Part shown: positions 45,631-55,925 of the stretch, piece by piece | Layout of the letters: the number at the start of each line of letters is the position of its first letter | How positions within the stretch are numbered: position 1 is the stretch's first letter | Assembly (NCBI RefSeq): GCF_004564235.1 | Contig: NZ_SOMN01000002.1 | Location: 124,001-188,000 of the forward strand | Direction of reading: 5' to 3' | Origin: Cohnella luojiensis | GTDB lineage: Bacteria; Bacillota; Bacilli; Paenibacillales; Paenibacillaceae | DNA length: 64,000 nucleotides | Position numbers and translations under genes: made by a program | Notes under the pieces: model-generated | Told to the model about the DNA's origin: nothing | The model's database searches: none | The model's input: the letters and a program-made list of their open reading frames with translations, nothing else

Positions 45631-46505
45631 CTAAACGCAAATCCGTAGCTCTGTTGCCTCAAGGTACGGTTTCCGACGAAGCGATACGCTATTTTTTTCG
45701 CAACGAAGACGTGGAATTCGTCTATTGCAAGATGATCGCCGACGTTTTCCAATCGACGGCTAAGGGCCGTACGGATTGGAGCGTGATTCCGATCGAGAAT
45801 ACGATAGACGGCTCCGTTAGCCTGCATATCGATTGGCTTGTCCATGAAGTGGACTTGCCCATCCGGGCGGAGTGGGTATTCCCGTCGATCCAGAATCTGA
45901 TCGGTTCGGCAAGCGAACTGGCGGGTGATGACGGCAGTTGGGATCCGAGCAAGATCGTAAAGGTCATGAGCCACCCCGTGGCAATGGCGCAATGCTTGCA
46001 ATTCGTCCGATCCAAGCTTCCGCATGCGGAGTTGGAGACTCTTGGCAGCACGGCTGAAGCCGTTCAGATGGTCAAGAACAATCCAGGCAAAGGTTGGGCG
46101 GCATTCGGCACGCGATTAGCCGCTTCCGATATGGAATTGGATGTTCTGGAGTCGGGCGTTACCGATCATGACAATAACTTCACGCGGTTTCTTCTCGTGG
46201 GGAACACGCACTACGAGAAAGCGGATGCTCCGCTCCGGAAGACAAGCATTCTCATCACGCTTCCGGAGGACTACCCGGGAGCGCTTCATCAAGTGCTGTC
46301 CGCATTCGCTTGGCGTCGCATTAATCTCTCGAAAATCGAGTCGCGTCCAACCAAGAAGAAGCTTGGGAGCTACTATTTTTATATCGATATCGAGCTTTCG
46401 TTAGATACCGTTCTTCTGCCCGCTGCCCTTGCCGAAATCGAGGCGATCGGATGCCAGGTTCGCTTGTTGGGGTCTTACCCAAGCATACCTTACGAATCGA
46501 AATGA
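45627..46505 (+). CDS. pheA: Prephenate dehydratase
   Basis: A 292-aa enzyme converting prephenate to phenylpyruvate in phenylalanine synthesis. The dehydratase domain carries VIPIENTIDGSVSLHIDWL and the C-terminal part of the catalytic fold (DNNFTRFLLVG with the conserved TRF). An ACT domain (ILITLPEDYPGALHQVLSAFAWRRINLSKIESRPTKKKLG) with the ESRP motif binds phenylalanine for feedback. The start ATG overlaps the thrB stop, so the two are translationally coupled. Confidence 0.94.
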   Translation: MTKRKSVALLPQGTVSDEAIRYFFRNEDVEFVYCKMIADVFQSTAKGRTDWSVIPIENTIDGSVSLHIDWLVHEVDLPIRAEWVFPSIQNLIGSASELAGDDGSWDPSKIVKVMSHPVAMAQCLQFVRSKLPHAELETLGSTAEAVQMVKNNPGKGWAAFGTRLAASDMELDVLESGVTDHDNNFTRFLLVGNTHYEKADAPLRKTSILITLPEDYPGALHQVLSAFAWRRINLSKIESRPTKKKLGSYYFYIDIELSLDTVLLPAALAEIEAIGCQVRLLGSYPSIPYESK

Positions 46506-46535
46506 ACTAACATTTCTAAGCATATAGCGAATCGG

Positions 46536-46569
46536 AAATCCGGCATGCCCAAGGGCTGCCGGATTTTTA
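46536..46569 (+). terminator. Rho-independent terminator after pheA
   Basis: AAATCCGGCA (46536-46545) pairs perfectly with TGCCGGATTT (46557-46566), followed by a T-run. Confidence 0.9.
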
Positions 46570-46672
46570 TCATTATGGGATGTCAAATGCCCATTCCCTG
46601 CATAGGATGTAAAGATTGCGCGGGGGCATTCGCCCGCTCGTGAGCTATGTCAATCCATCAGGAGGGAACGGC

Positions 46673-48217
46673 GTGAAGATCCATATGGTTAAGCAAGGGG
46701 ATACGCTGTATTTGATCGCCAAGAAATACAATGTACCGCTGGAGGAGATCATTAAGGCAAATCCGGATATCGGCAATCCAGACGCGATCGAAGTGGGCAT
46801 GAAGGTGAAAATCCCGTCTCAAACGAAATCGACGCTAGAGGTCATCCATCACCATATCGTGCAACAAGGCGATACTCTGTGGAAGTTGTCCAAGGCTTGG
46901 GGAATTCAGCTAGCCGATATGATCAAGGCAAATCCTCAGCTCAAGAACCCGAACGCCCTGCTAACGGGCGAAGTGGTCAATATTCCGAAAACGGAGAGCG
47001 GGACGAATCCGGTCGGGAACATGCAAGGGGATTCCGTACAGGGTATAGGTATGCACGGCAAAGCCAACACGGGTATTAAGCCGGGAACGGGCATTAAGGC
47101 AGATACCGGAGTGCAACCGTTGGCAACGCCAGTTCCACCCCCTGTTGCGCCTATCGTGCTACCAGCTCCGACTCCGGCACCTCCGCCACCGGCTCCGCCA
47201 GTTCCACCGGCTCTCGTCATGCCGATACCCGAGAAACCGATCCACGGCATCGAGAAGCTTGAGCATGCTGACTTATTCAAGCCATACCCGATGCCTGCTG
47301 TTCAGGCTGCGGCAAATAAGGAAATGCCTTACGAATACGGAATGCAACATCAGCAGCCTATGCCCGGAATCGATCCGGCGTATAGTAGTTATGGGTACGG
47401 TTATGGCTCTCAACAGCCAACGGTCAGTCCAGAAACGTCCAATGCTGCTTACGGATACGGCCACGGTCATGACCATGGATACGGCCACGGTCATGACCAT
47501 GGATATGGCCACGGTTACGGACATCAACCGGTCATATCGCCATTAGGCGGTACTATCGGAGGTGACTTGGGCGGTTTGTACGGGCATCATGATTATTCCT
47601 ATAGCCCTCCTAACGGCCAGGAGAACTTACCGGGATTAATGCCCAGCGGCAAGCCTGCTTCAGGCTGCAAAACTTGCGGAGGACAGCAGGTATGGCCGGC
47701 TTCGTATGAAGCAAACGCAAATGCAGCTCATTATGGAGAGACCTATCCGGAGATGAGTTATTCCTCCGACAGATTTCCCTATGGCGTTTCTCCTTACGCT
47801 GCCGGACCTTATCCCGCAGGTCCCTATGCGATCTCTCCACAAGCGGTCAGCGCCTATGGAGGTTATCCAGGCACGCAAGCAAAGCCTTATTATGGCATGC
47901 CCATGGGGGATATCCCTTTAGACTTTAAATCAGTAGCCGAGGGTTTCCCGGGAGCGGGCGTTGGTTATCATCCCGATCATTATTATGGAGGGTTAGGAGC
48001 AATCCCGCCAATTCCGACGATGCCTCCGTTGCCTCCGTTGCCGCCGCTTGGACCGTTGAGAGAAAATGACGAGCAACGTTCGGATAGCGGAGAGGAAGAA
48101 CTCACGATTAAATCCGCCTCCCCGAAGAAGCGGCAAGCAAAGCCGAAGCCTAAACTCGCGTCGGTCAGAGTAAGCAAGCCGAAGCGCAAGGAAAGCCTTC
48201 CATGGATGAAATGGTAA
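46673..48217 (+). CDS. safA: SafA-like spore coat protein: two LysM domains and a Pro/Tyr/Gly/His-rich tail
   Basis: A 514-aa protein. LysM 1 is at about residues 2-46 (IHMVKQGDTLYLIAKKYNV) and LysM 2 at about 63-106 (HHIVQQGDTLWKLSKAWGI). A long low-complexity tail follows: Pro-rich (about 145-185), Tyr/Gly-rich, and a block GYGHGHDH repeated near 261-284. It ends in a basic stretch SPKKRQAKPKPKL. LysM would bind cortex or forespore peptidoglycan; the position after the phe genes and the domain plan match B. subtilis SafA, the inner-coat organiser. The start is the GTG at 46673 behind GGAGGG; the frame is open earlier without an RBS. CATAGGAT at 46601 is a possible sigma-E -10. Confidence 0.82.
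   Translation: MKIHMVKQGDTLYLIAKKYNVPLEEIIKANPDIGNPDAIEVGMKVKIPSQTKSTLEVIHHHIVQQGDTLWKLSKAWGIQLADMIKANPQLKNPNALLTGEVVNIPKTESGTNPVGNMQGDSVQGIGMHGKANTGIKPGTGIKADTGVQPLATPVPPPVAPIVLPAPTPAPPPPAPPVPPALVMPIPEKPIHGIEKLEHADLFKPYPMPAVQAAANKEMPYEYGMQHQQPMPGIDPAYSSYGYGYGSQQPTVSPETSNAAYGYGHGHDHGYGHGHDHGYGHGYGHQPVISPLGGTIGGDLGGLYGHHDYSYSPPNGQENLPGLMPSGKPASGCKTCGGQQVWPASYEANANAAHYGETYPEMSYSSDRFPYGVSPYAAGPYPAGPYAISPQAVSAYGGYPGTQAKPYYGMPMGDIPLDFKSVAEGFPGAGVGYHPDHYYGGLGAIPPIPTMPPLPPLPPLGPLRENDEQRSDSGEEELTIKSASPKKRQAKPKPKLASVRVSKPKRKESLPWMKW
47453..47524 (+). repeat. 24-bp coding tandem repeat in safA
   Basis: Three units at 47453, 47477 and 47501. The first two are identical and encode GYGHGHDH; the third diverges to GYGHGYGH. 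Confidence 0.9.
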
Positions 48218-48281
48218 AATAAGCGCATATCACCGGAATTCCCAGGCAACAATAGAGAAAAAAGCAGAGAAGGGGATTCCG

Positions 48282-48977
48282 GTGTCTCGCTTTCGCATCC
48301 TTAAGGAAATCAAGAAATCGTTAAAGAGAAAACGCCGACATGTCTGGTCGCTTGGCGCGGGCGTCGCGTTCTTTATTCTAGCCGCGTTGGTCGGCACCTG
48401 GCTTGCCCATAGGGTTGTCTCTTCCAATCCTTCGCAGGTCTTCTTGCCTATGGATTCCTCCGCCGTATGGCGGGACAACCCATCCTCGGCGACAGGAGCG
48501 TCATCGCGGGATAGAACGCTCCATATCTTAAAGGAGCGTAAGGGTCAGATGGAGGTTGTGCTTCACCGTACTTATCTGTGCGGGGAAGAGACGCGGCATT
48601 TAGGTACTCACAAGGCGTCTGAAGCTGAAGATCTTCTTCGATCCCATCGGGAGTGGGGGGCGAGTATCGACTCTGCGGGGAGATTGTTGATGGAGGAATC
48701 AATCGACGACTTATCGCCCCAATGCCGTAAAACCGCTTATATGGGAATGGATAAGGATGGAAACTTATCCTTGTACGACGGTCCGCCATGGGAGGAGAAG
48801 GTGATTAGGACCTTCTTTCAACTGGACGTGGATATGCTCGAATCCCGTTTGACCGAGGAACGCGTTCGAGAGCTATCGAAGGGTATCCGCGTGTCGGACA
48901 AGGATGAGTATAATAGCGTATTGTCCACGTTCAACGAATTTGCCAGCATGAGATCTCAAGCAATCGTGCGGGAGTAA
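48282..48977 (+). CDS. bofC: BofC-like forespore regulator of the sigma-K checkpoint
   Basis: A 231-aa protein with a basic N-terminus, a membrane/signal segment at about 23-43 (SLGAGVAFFILAALVGTWLAH) and an extracytoplasmic part. That part contains EVVLHRTYLCGEETRHLG and a C-terminal domain (GNLSLYDGPPWEEKVIRTFFQLDVDML). These fit BofC, which in B. subtilis restrains the SpoIVB protease that triggers SpoIVFA cleavage. It lies between safA and the ruv genes, as in Bacillus. The start codon is GTG at 48282 behind GAGAAGGGG. Confidence 0.8.
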   Translation: MSRFRILKEIKKSLKRKRRHVWSLGAGVAFFILAALVGTWLAHRVVSSNPSQVFLPMDSSAVWRDNPSSATGASSRDRTLHILKERKGQMEVVLHRTYLCGEETRHLGTHKASEAEDLLRSHREWGASIDSAGRLLMEESIDDLSPQCRKTAYMGMDKDGNLSLYDGPPWEEKVIRTFFQLDVDMLESRLTEERVRELSKGIRVSDKDEYNSVLSTFNEFASMRSQAIVRE

Positions 48978-49025
48978 AATAAAATAAATCCGCGAGGAAG
49001 GGCGTCCGGATGGACGTCCTTATTT

Positions 49026-49125
49026 GACGATTCAGAATGTATAAAATTACGCTATTCATTTCTGAATCGTCTCCGACATAAACCTATGCCGCCATCCCAA
49101 GGACGGCGACAGCCGTTTATGCTTG
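49026..49125. repeat. Two-hairpin dispersed element, copy B (family with 40332-40433)
   Basis: Hairpin 1 is GACGATTCAGAA (49026-49037) with TTCTGAATCGTC (49060-49071), continued by TG/CA and TAT/ATA pairs with a bulged T in the same place as in copy A. Hairpin 2 is CATAAAC (49077-49083) with GTTTATG (49115-49121), around the shared block CAAGGACGGCGA. Confidence 0.8.
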
Positions 49126-49150
49126 TGATTTCCTATTTGTTCTCCTTCTG

Positions 49151-49179
49151 TTCTCATGGGGGGTAACATTTGGTATAAT
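49151..49179 (+). promoter_or_regulatory. candidate SigA promoter of ruvCAB
   Basis: TTCTCA (49151-49156), a 17-bp spacer and TATAAT (49174-49179) preceded by TGG, giving an extended -10. Confidence 0.6.
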
Positions 49180-49223
49180 TAAAAGAATTGTATTGTAATA
49201 GAGTAGAGCGGGGGTTCGTTTTC

Positions 49224-49724
49224 ATGAGAGTGCTAGGAATCGACCCTGGTATAGCGATTATGGGATTCGGTTTTATCGACAAGAACGGGCATAAATTGAC
49301 GCCCGTCCAATACGGTTGCATCGAGACGGCTGCCGGAACGCCTCAGGAAGTGAGGTTGAAACAAATCTACGAATCCGTTTGCAGCTTGCTAGACCAGTAT
49401 AAGCCCGATACCGTCGCGGTCGAGAAGCTTTTCTTCAACAAGAACGTAACGAACGCGTTCAGCGTCGGACAGGCCCGCGGAGTATTTATGTTGGCTGCGG
49501 CTCAGCGGGGATTGCCCATCGCGGAATACACTCCGATGCAGGTTAAGCAAGCCGTGGTAGGTTATGGAGCGGCAGAGAAAAGACAAGTCCAGGAAATGGT
49601 CAAAATGTTGCTTAAGCTGTCTGCCATACCGAAGCCGGACGATGTAGCCGATGCGCTCGCCGTGGCGATCTGCCACGCCCATTCCATTGTCCTTAACGAC
49701 CGAATGAACGGAGTGTTGCGCTAA
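49224..49724 (+). CDS. ruvC: Holliday junction resolvase RuvC
   Basis: A 166-aa RNase H-fold endonuclease that cuts Holliday junctions. Catalytic acids are in MRVLGIDPG (Asp7), VAVEKLFF (Glu near 66) and the C-terminal KPDDVADALAVAICHA. The start is the ATG at 49224; the frame is open 12 codons upstream. B. subtilis lacks ruvC and uses RecU, so its presence here is a difference from that model. Its stop overlaps the ruvA start (TAATG). Confidence 0.95.
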   Translation: MRVLGIDPGIAIMGFGFIDKNGHKLTPVQYGCIETAAGTPQEVRLKQIYESVCSLLDQYKPDTVAVEKLFFNKNVTNAFSVGQARGVFMLAAAQRGLPIAEYTPMQVKQAVVGYGAAEKRQVQEMVKMLLKLSAIPKPDDVADALAVAICHAHSIVLNDRMNGVLR

Positions 49725-50341
49725 TGATCGATTATTTGCGGGGAAAAGTCGCTCATTTGGAGAGCGAATACGTAGTGCTTGACGTTCGCGATGTGGGGTA
49801 CCGGGTATTCACGCCGAATCCTTATGGGTTGGCACGTACCGAAGATCCTGTGCAATTGTATATCTATCATCATGTTCGCGAGGATGCCATTCACCTGTTC
49901 GGTTTTACAACTAGGGACGAGCAAGCTTTGTTTCGCAGATTGCTGGAGGTTTCGGGGATCGGCCCCAAAGTCGCGTTAGGAGTGCTTGCGGGCGGACGGC
50001 CTGAAGCGGTCGTGGCGGCGATTCAGCAAGAAAATATTACTTACTTGACGAAATTGCCGGGAATCGGCAGGAAGACGGCTCAACGAATGATACTAGACCT
50101 GAAGGACAAGTTAGGAGCCATTGACAGCCGGTGGGCAGCCGCATCGCTGGTAGAACATGAGGTTCCGGCGATTGCGGATAGCAGCTCGGCTTGGGCAGCG
50201 GCGCGCGAAGCATTAACAGGCCTAGGTTATCGGGATGCCGAACTGGATAAAGCATGGCATGCGTTAAAGGATAACGTAACCGGAGAGGAATCCCCGGATG
50301 TACTCATCAAGAAGGCGTTGCAGCAATTGTTTCAAGGATAA
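49724..50341 (+). CDS. ruvA: Holliday junction DNA helicase subunit RuvA
   Basis: A 205-aa junction-binding protein that loads RuvB. The N-terminal OB fold is MIDYLRGKVAHLESEYVVLDVRDVGYRV, and two helix-hairpin-helix motifs (LEVSGIGPKVALGVLAG and LTKLPGIGRKTAQRMILDL) bind the junction. A C-terminal three-helix domain contacts RuvB. It overlaps ruvC by one base. Confidence 0.96.
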   Translation: MIDYLRGKVAHLESEYVVLDVRDVGYRVFTPNPYGLARTEDPVQLYIYHHVREDAIHLFGFTTRDEQALFRRLLEVSGIGPKVALGVLAGGRPEAVVAAIQQENITYLTKLPGIGRKTAQRMILDLKDKLGAIDSRWAAASLVEHEVPAIADSSSAWAAAREALTGLGYRDAELDKAWHALKDNVTGEESPDVLIKKALQQLFQG

Positions 50342-50368
50342 GAGGTAAGCGGGAAGGAGGCCGGAATA

Positions 50369-51379
50369 ATGGATGAAGACCGTATCGTCACCGCGCACTT
50401 GATGATGGAAGACCAAGCGGTGGAATACAGCCTGCGCCCTCGTTATTTGGCAGAATATATCGGCCAAGCGCAAGTAAAGGATAATCTGAAGATTTACATA
50501 GAAGCAGCCAAGATGCGGCGCGAACCGTTAGATCATGTACTCCTATACGGCCCTCCCGGACTGGGGAAAACGACGTTATCCAATATTATCGCGAACGAGC
50601 TTGGCGTTAGTATTCGGACGACGAGCGGTCCGGCTATCGAGCGGCCGGGAGATCTTGCCGCGATTCTTACGAACCTGCAAGAGAACGATGTCCTGTTCAT
50701 CGACGAGATCCACCGGCTGCATCGGACCGTCGAAGAAGTTCTCTACCCGGCAATGGAAGATTTCGCTTTGGACTTTATCATCGGCAAAGGACCGAGCGCC
50801 CGTTCCGTGCGCCTTGACTTGCCTAAGTTCACGTTAATCGGCGCCACCACGCGGGCGGGATTACTGTCCGCGCCGCTAAGGGATCGATTCGGAGTCGTTA
50901 GCCGGTTGGAGTTCTATACGGAGGACGAGCTGTCCTACATCGTGACGCGTACCGCGGAGATCTTCGGAGTCGGCATGGTCGGGGAAGCTTCCAGGGAGAT
51001 CGCCAGGCGAGCCCGGGGAACGCCGCGAATCGCGAACCGGCTATTGAAGCGGGTACGCGATCACGCGCAAGTCAGAGGGGACGGAATTATTACGGATGCC
51101 GTCGCCCACGATGCGTTAGAGAGAATTCAAGTGGATCCGATGGGGCTGGATAGCATCGACCATAAAATGCTTCGCTCCATGATTCAGAATTATGGCGGAA
51201 GGCCGGTCGGGTTAGATACGATCGCGGCTTCCATCGGAGAAGAGAGTCAGACGATCGAAGACGTCTACGAGCCGTACCTGATGCAAATCGGGTTCTTACA
51301 GAGGACGCCGAGAGGTAGGATTGTTACGGCTGCCGCTTATCGACATTTAGGGCTTCCCGTTCCAGAGTTGAACGGATAA
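50369..51379 (+). CDS. ruvB: Holliday junction branch migration ATPase RuvB
   Basis: A 336-aa AAA+ motor that drives branch migration with RuvA. Walker A is [13 protein letters not shown], Walker [12 protein letters not shown], sensor 1 [19 protein letters not shown], and a C-terminal winged helix ends in [18 protein letters not shown]. The RBS GGAAGGAGG precedes the ATG. It is in one operon with ruvC and ruvA. Confidence 0.97.
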   Translation: MDEDRIVTAHLMMEDQAVEYSLRPRYLAEYIGQAQVKDNLKIYIEAAKMRREPLDHVLLYGPPGLGKTTLSNIIANELGVSIRTTSGPAIERPGDLAAILTNLQENDVLFIDEIHRLHRTVEEVLYPAMEDFALDFIIGKGPSARSVRLDLPKFTLIGATTRAGLLSAPLRDRFGVVSRLEFYTEDELSYIVTRTAEIFGVGMVGEASREIARRARGTPRIANRLLKRVRDHAQVRGDGIITDAVAHDALERIQVDPMGLDSIDHKMLRSMIQNYGGRPVGLDTIAASIGEESQTIEDVYEPYLMQIGFLQRTPRGRIVTAAAYRHLGLPVPELNG

Positions 51380-51411
51380 TCAAGCTACCCGACCTGATGG
51401 AGGAGAATTCG

Positions 51412-53541
51412 ATGACCCCACATGCTAAGCGCGCTTATTCCCGACTATTTCTGTTTATTGTACTCATTGCCGCAATCGTCTCCAGCTCATCCCGAATCAT
51501 AGTCCATGCAGCGGTTAAGGTGCCGGATACGATAAGAGTCGCTTTTTTTATTAACTTAGGCGCGAACAAGTATCAATTACTGACTTCGGCCGCGACATTG
51601 CAATCAGCGGGAGGTTTGAATCTGGTGTGGCGCGATCCTAAGGTCAGCCTGCCGGCCGGAAGCATACCCGCAGGTCAAAGCGTTAGATTCGCGATGGATG
51701 GTTATCGCGTGCTCATTCTGGAAACCGCGGAGCTTAACGCCGCCATTTCCGTGCTCAAGAAGGTACAGGCTTCTTCCTCGGCCGCATTCGTCACGCAGCT
51801 GTCCAAGAACGGAAAAACGGTCTATCAAGTAACGGAGGGAAATTATTCGAGCGCCGCCGGAGCGAACTCCGCATTGACGAAATGGACGAACGCCGGGGTC
51901 GCTTCGGGAATTCAGACCTTGCTCAGTCCACGAATCGCGGGACCGTGGGCCGTGGAAGCGGGACCTTATGCTAGCGTAGCCGAAGCCAAAGCTACTGCGG
52001 ACCAGATCGGGAACTCTTCTGGGTTAGATGCCTTCCCAGCTCTTAAACCTATCGACGGCACATTGAATTACGTCGTCCGGATCGGTCAGGAAACCGATTC
52101 TTCCGTGCTTGCCGCGGTGCAGCAAGCGGCTTCAGCAGCTGGTGCATTGAACGTTCGCGTTCCTGCCGCGGGCGAGCCCTACGCTGCGATTCGCAACGAC
52201 ATGACTTATAACGGAAGCGCTAATAAACCAGTTCCACTTTATGCTATCCCATCGGGCGCTGGCGCGGTTTTAAGGGCGGAGCCTGCAGGAGCGGGAGGCA
52301 TACAGCTCATCGAGCGCAGCAAAAGGACGTACCGCGGCAACATGGAAATGAGCGTGCTGAATCAATCGCTTGCCGTCGTTAACGAAGTTGACTTCGAACA
52401 GTATCTGTACTCCGTCGTCGGTGCGGAAATCGGCTCGAAATGGCCGATTGAAGCCCAGAAAGCACAAGCCGTCGCGGCTCGATCCTATGCGCTCTCATCA
52501 GGGATGGGATATCAAATCGCTCATGTCGTGGATACGACGCTGAGCCAGGCTTATTACGGAATCGGGTACGAGAACGCAAACGCCACGGCTGGCGTAAACC
52601 AGACCGCCGGAGAAGTATTGACGATGGGCGGCAAAGCCGTAAAGGCGGTTTTCAGCTCGAATTCCGGAGGCATCACGGCAGACAGTAAAATCGAAATTTG
52701 GGGCGGAGATAATTCTTATCTGGCTTCGGCCGTGCCAAGTCCAGACGAAGGTCCTCAGAATGGACGTCTGGATTGGTATCACGTAGCGCTTCCTTCGGGT
52801 CAAGCAGGCTATATCCGTTCCGATCTGCTGGCAGACAGCGGTCAGGATCATGCGAACGGGGCGAAGCTTCTTCGGGTAACCGGAGATGGAACGGCCGTCC
52901 GTTCAAGCCCGCGCGTGGTCTCGACGGTCGAACCGATTGCCAGGATCGGCAGCGGAACGCTGGTAGTCGAGCTTGGAAAAGTAGCCGAGTATTCCGATTA
53001 TAGTTGGATCGAGGCACCGATGACTCCCGAGCAACTGCTCGCTTCAATAAATAAACGCGCGAAAAATGACATCACCGGACCTTTGCTGACGTTAGAGGTG
53101 TCCAAAACGGGCCCATCCGGTCGGGCGACGGAAATCAAGGCAAACGGAATCGCCGTCAACGTAGGAGTTCCAGATAATTTGCGCGGAGCGCTGAACGGAT
53201 TAAAAAGTACTTTGATCAACATCGAGGAAACGGGCCGCTTCACGATCTTGAATGGCAGCGAAGAACAGAGAGAGATTCACGGTCAGACAGGATCCCTGCA
53301 TGTCATCGGCGGAGACGGCCAGGCGGAAGCTATTTCGGGTCCGAATCTTTATATCATGGACGGCAACGGCCAATTGCGCGCGGCTACCTCCACGCCGAAA
53401 TTCGTGATCTCGGGCAAAGGCTTCGGGCATGGGGTCGGAATGTCGCAATGGGGTGCCAAAGCGCTTGCCGAGCAGGGGTATGACTACCAATACATCCTGA
53501 AATACTATTACAAGAACGTGCTGATCGAAAAGGATGCCTAA
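51412..53541 (+). CDS. Secreted SpoIID/LytB-domain protein with SPOR-like repeats
   Basis: A 709-aa secreted protein. A signal peptide (about 12-33, [22 protein letters not shown]) is followed by two SPOR-like stretches ([26 protein letters not shown] and [21 protein letters not shown]). The SpoIID/LytB domain has [31 protein letters not shown] with the catalytic-type Glu (near 338), and ends [25 protein letters not shown]. An SH3-like insertion ([28 protein letters not shown]) splits the domain. SpoIID is a lytic transglycosylase acting at engulfment. The start is the ATG at 51412 behind GGAGGAG. Confidence 0.85.
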   Translation: MTPHAKRAYSRLFLFIVLIAAIVSSSSRIIVHAAVKVPDTIRVAFFINLGANKYQLLTSAATLQSAGGLNLVWRDPKVSLPAGSIPAGQSVRFAMDGYRVLILETAELNAAISVLKKVQASSSAAFVTQLSKNGKTVYQVTEGNYSSAAGANSALTKWTNAGVASGIQTLLSPRIAGPWAVEAGPYASVAEAKATADQIGNSSGLDAFPALKPIDGTLNYVVRIGQETDSSVLAAVQQAASAAGALNVRVPAAGEPYAAIRNDMTYNGSANKPVPLYAIPSGAGAVLRAEPAGAGGIQLIERSKRTYRGNMEMSVLNQSLAVVNEVDFEQYLYSVVGAEIGSKWPIEAQKAQAVAARSYALSSGMGYQIAHVVDTTLSQAYYGIGYENANATAGVNQTAGEVLTMGGKAVKAVFSSNSGGITADSKIEIWGGDNSYLASAVPSPDEGPQNGRLDWYHVALPSGQAGYIRSDLLADSGQDHANGAKLLRVTGDGTAVRSSPRVVSTVEPIARIGSGTLVVELGKVAEYSDYSWIEAPMTPEQLLASINKRAKNDITGPLLTLEVSKTGPSGRATEIKANGIAVNVGVPDNLRGALNGLKSTLINIEETGRFTILNGSEEQREIHGQTGSLHVIGGDGQAEAISGPNLYIMDGNGQLRAATSTPKFVISGKGFGHGVGMSQWGAKALAEQGYDYQYILKYYYKNVLIEKDA

Positions 53542-53543
53542 AT

Positions 53544-54590
53544 ATGAACGTTAGCGATTATGATTTTGATTTACCGGAGTCTCTGATTGCCCAGACTCCA
53601 CTTCTGGAAAGAACATCTTCCCGGCTGCTCGTGTTGGATCGAAGAAATGGGAAAATCGAGCATCGCGCTTTTACGGATTTGGCCGATTACCTGAACCCGG
53701 GAGATACACTCGTGTTGAATGACACGAGGGTACTCCCGGCGCGTCTGTTCGGCGTTAAGGCGGATACGGGGGCTAAGGTAGAGCTATTGCTTCTGAAAAG
53801 AATAGAAGGGGATCGTTGGGAAGCGCTAGTGAAGCCCGGAAAAAGGGTCCACACGGGCGCAAGGCTCAACTTCGGGTCCTCGGAGGATGCCTCCCCGTTG
53901 CTATCCGCTATTGTCGAGGACGAGGGCGAAATGGGAGCGCGGACGATACGATTCGAGTATAAGGGCATCTTTAATGAGTTGCTGGATCGCCTCGGACAAA
54001 TGCCGCTTCCTCCTTATATTAAAGAAAGCTTATCCGACCGGGAGCGATATCAAACCGTCTATTCCCGTAACGAAGGATCGGCAGCCGCTCCTACGGCCGG
54101 GTTGCATTTCACGGATTCGTTCTTAGAACGCCTTCAGGCGAACGGAGTAAAGCTTTGTCCTATCACCCTTCATGTAGGACTGGGCACTTTCCGTCCCGTC
54201 TCCGTCAACAAGATCGAAGAACACGAGATGCATTCGGAGTGGTACTCCGTCAGCGAGGAAAGCGCAAAGCTGCTTAACGAAGCCAGGGCAAGCGGCGGTA
54301 GGATCGTCGCCGTCGGCACGACGTCGGCCAGAACGCTCGAAACCGTTGGGCAGAGATTTCAAGACCAATCGATCGAAGCCTGCAGCGGATGGACGAACAT
54401 CTTCATCTATCCAGGTTACGAGTTCACTATGGCGAATGCGTTGTTGACCAACTTTCATCTCCCGAAATCCACTTTAGTCATGCTAGTAAGCGCCCTCGCC
54501 GGACGCGATAACGTCCTGAACGCCTACCAAGAAGCCATCGCCCATCAATACCGCTTCTTCAGCTTCGGAGATGCGATGTTTATTACTTAA
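53544..54590 (+). CDS. queA: S-adenosylmethionine:tRNA ribosyltransferase-isomerase
   Basis: A 348-aa enzyme that transfers the ribosyl part of SAM onto preQ1 in tRNA to form epoxyqueuosine. Family blocks are [16 protein letters not shown] at the start, [15 protein letters not shown], the central [17 protein letters not shown] and C-terminal [19 protein letters not shown]. It is 2 bp after the SpoIID-like gene and is followed by tgt, the next enzyme in the same modification. Confidence 0.96.
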   Translation: MNVSDYDFDLPESLIAQTPLLERTSSRLLVLDRRNGKIEHRAFTDLADYLNPGDTLVLNDTRVLPARLFGVKADTGAKVELLLLKRIEGDRWEALVKPGKRVHTGARLNFGSSEDASPLLSAIVEDEGEMGARTIRFEYKGIFNELLDRLGQMPLPPYIKESLSDRERYQTVYSRNEGSAAAPTAGLHFTDSFLERLQANGVKLCPITLHVGLGTFRPVSVNKIEEHEMHSEWYSVSEESAKLLNEARASGGRIVAVGTTSARTLETVGQRFQDQSIEACSGWTNIFIYPGYEFTMANALLTNFHLPKSTLVMLVSALAGRDNVLNAYQEAIAHQYRFFSFGDAMFIT

Positions 54591-54602
54591 AATAATCACT
54601 TC

Positions 54603-54754
54603 AACAATCGTGGAGGAAGGAGGAAAAGGGTGGGTACGGAGAGTTTACGTCCGCCTTTAAAATCGAGTTGTGACCGCTCAATAAATTCAAAACAACTCGA
54701 TTTTAACCAGCGGCGGAGTACCAACCCTTTTCCGAATGACGATCTCCGATTGTT
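54603..54754 (+). repeat. Palindromic intergenic element, copy 1 (family with 35690-35797)
   Basis: Nested stems: AACAATCG (54603-54610) / CGATTGTT (54747-54754); GGAAAAGGGT (54622-54631) / ACCCTTTTCC (54724-54733); GGTAC (54633-54637) / GTACC (54718-54722); CCGCC (54651-54655) / GGCGG (54712-54716); TTAAAATCGAGTTGT (54657-54671) / ACAACTCGATTTTAA (54692-54706). The asymmetric internal loop carries GAGTTTACGT, shared with the other copy. Confidence 0.85.
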
Positions 54755-54756
54755 AA

Positions 54757-55908
<1,152 letters not shown>

Positions 55909-55925
55909 GAGAGGGGGGAAAACAG

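Noticed and set aside
54603..54754. queA-tgt palindrome as a plain terminator
   Set aside because: The stems are too long and nested and lack a T-run at the end. The shared core with 35690-35797 points to a repeat family.
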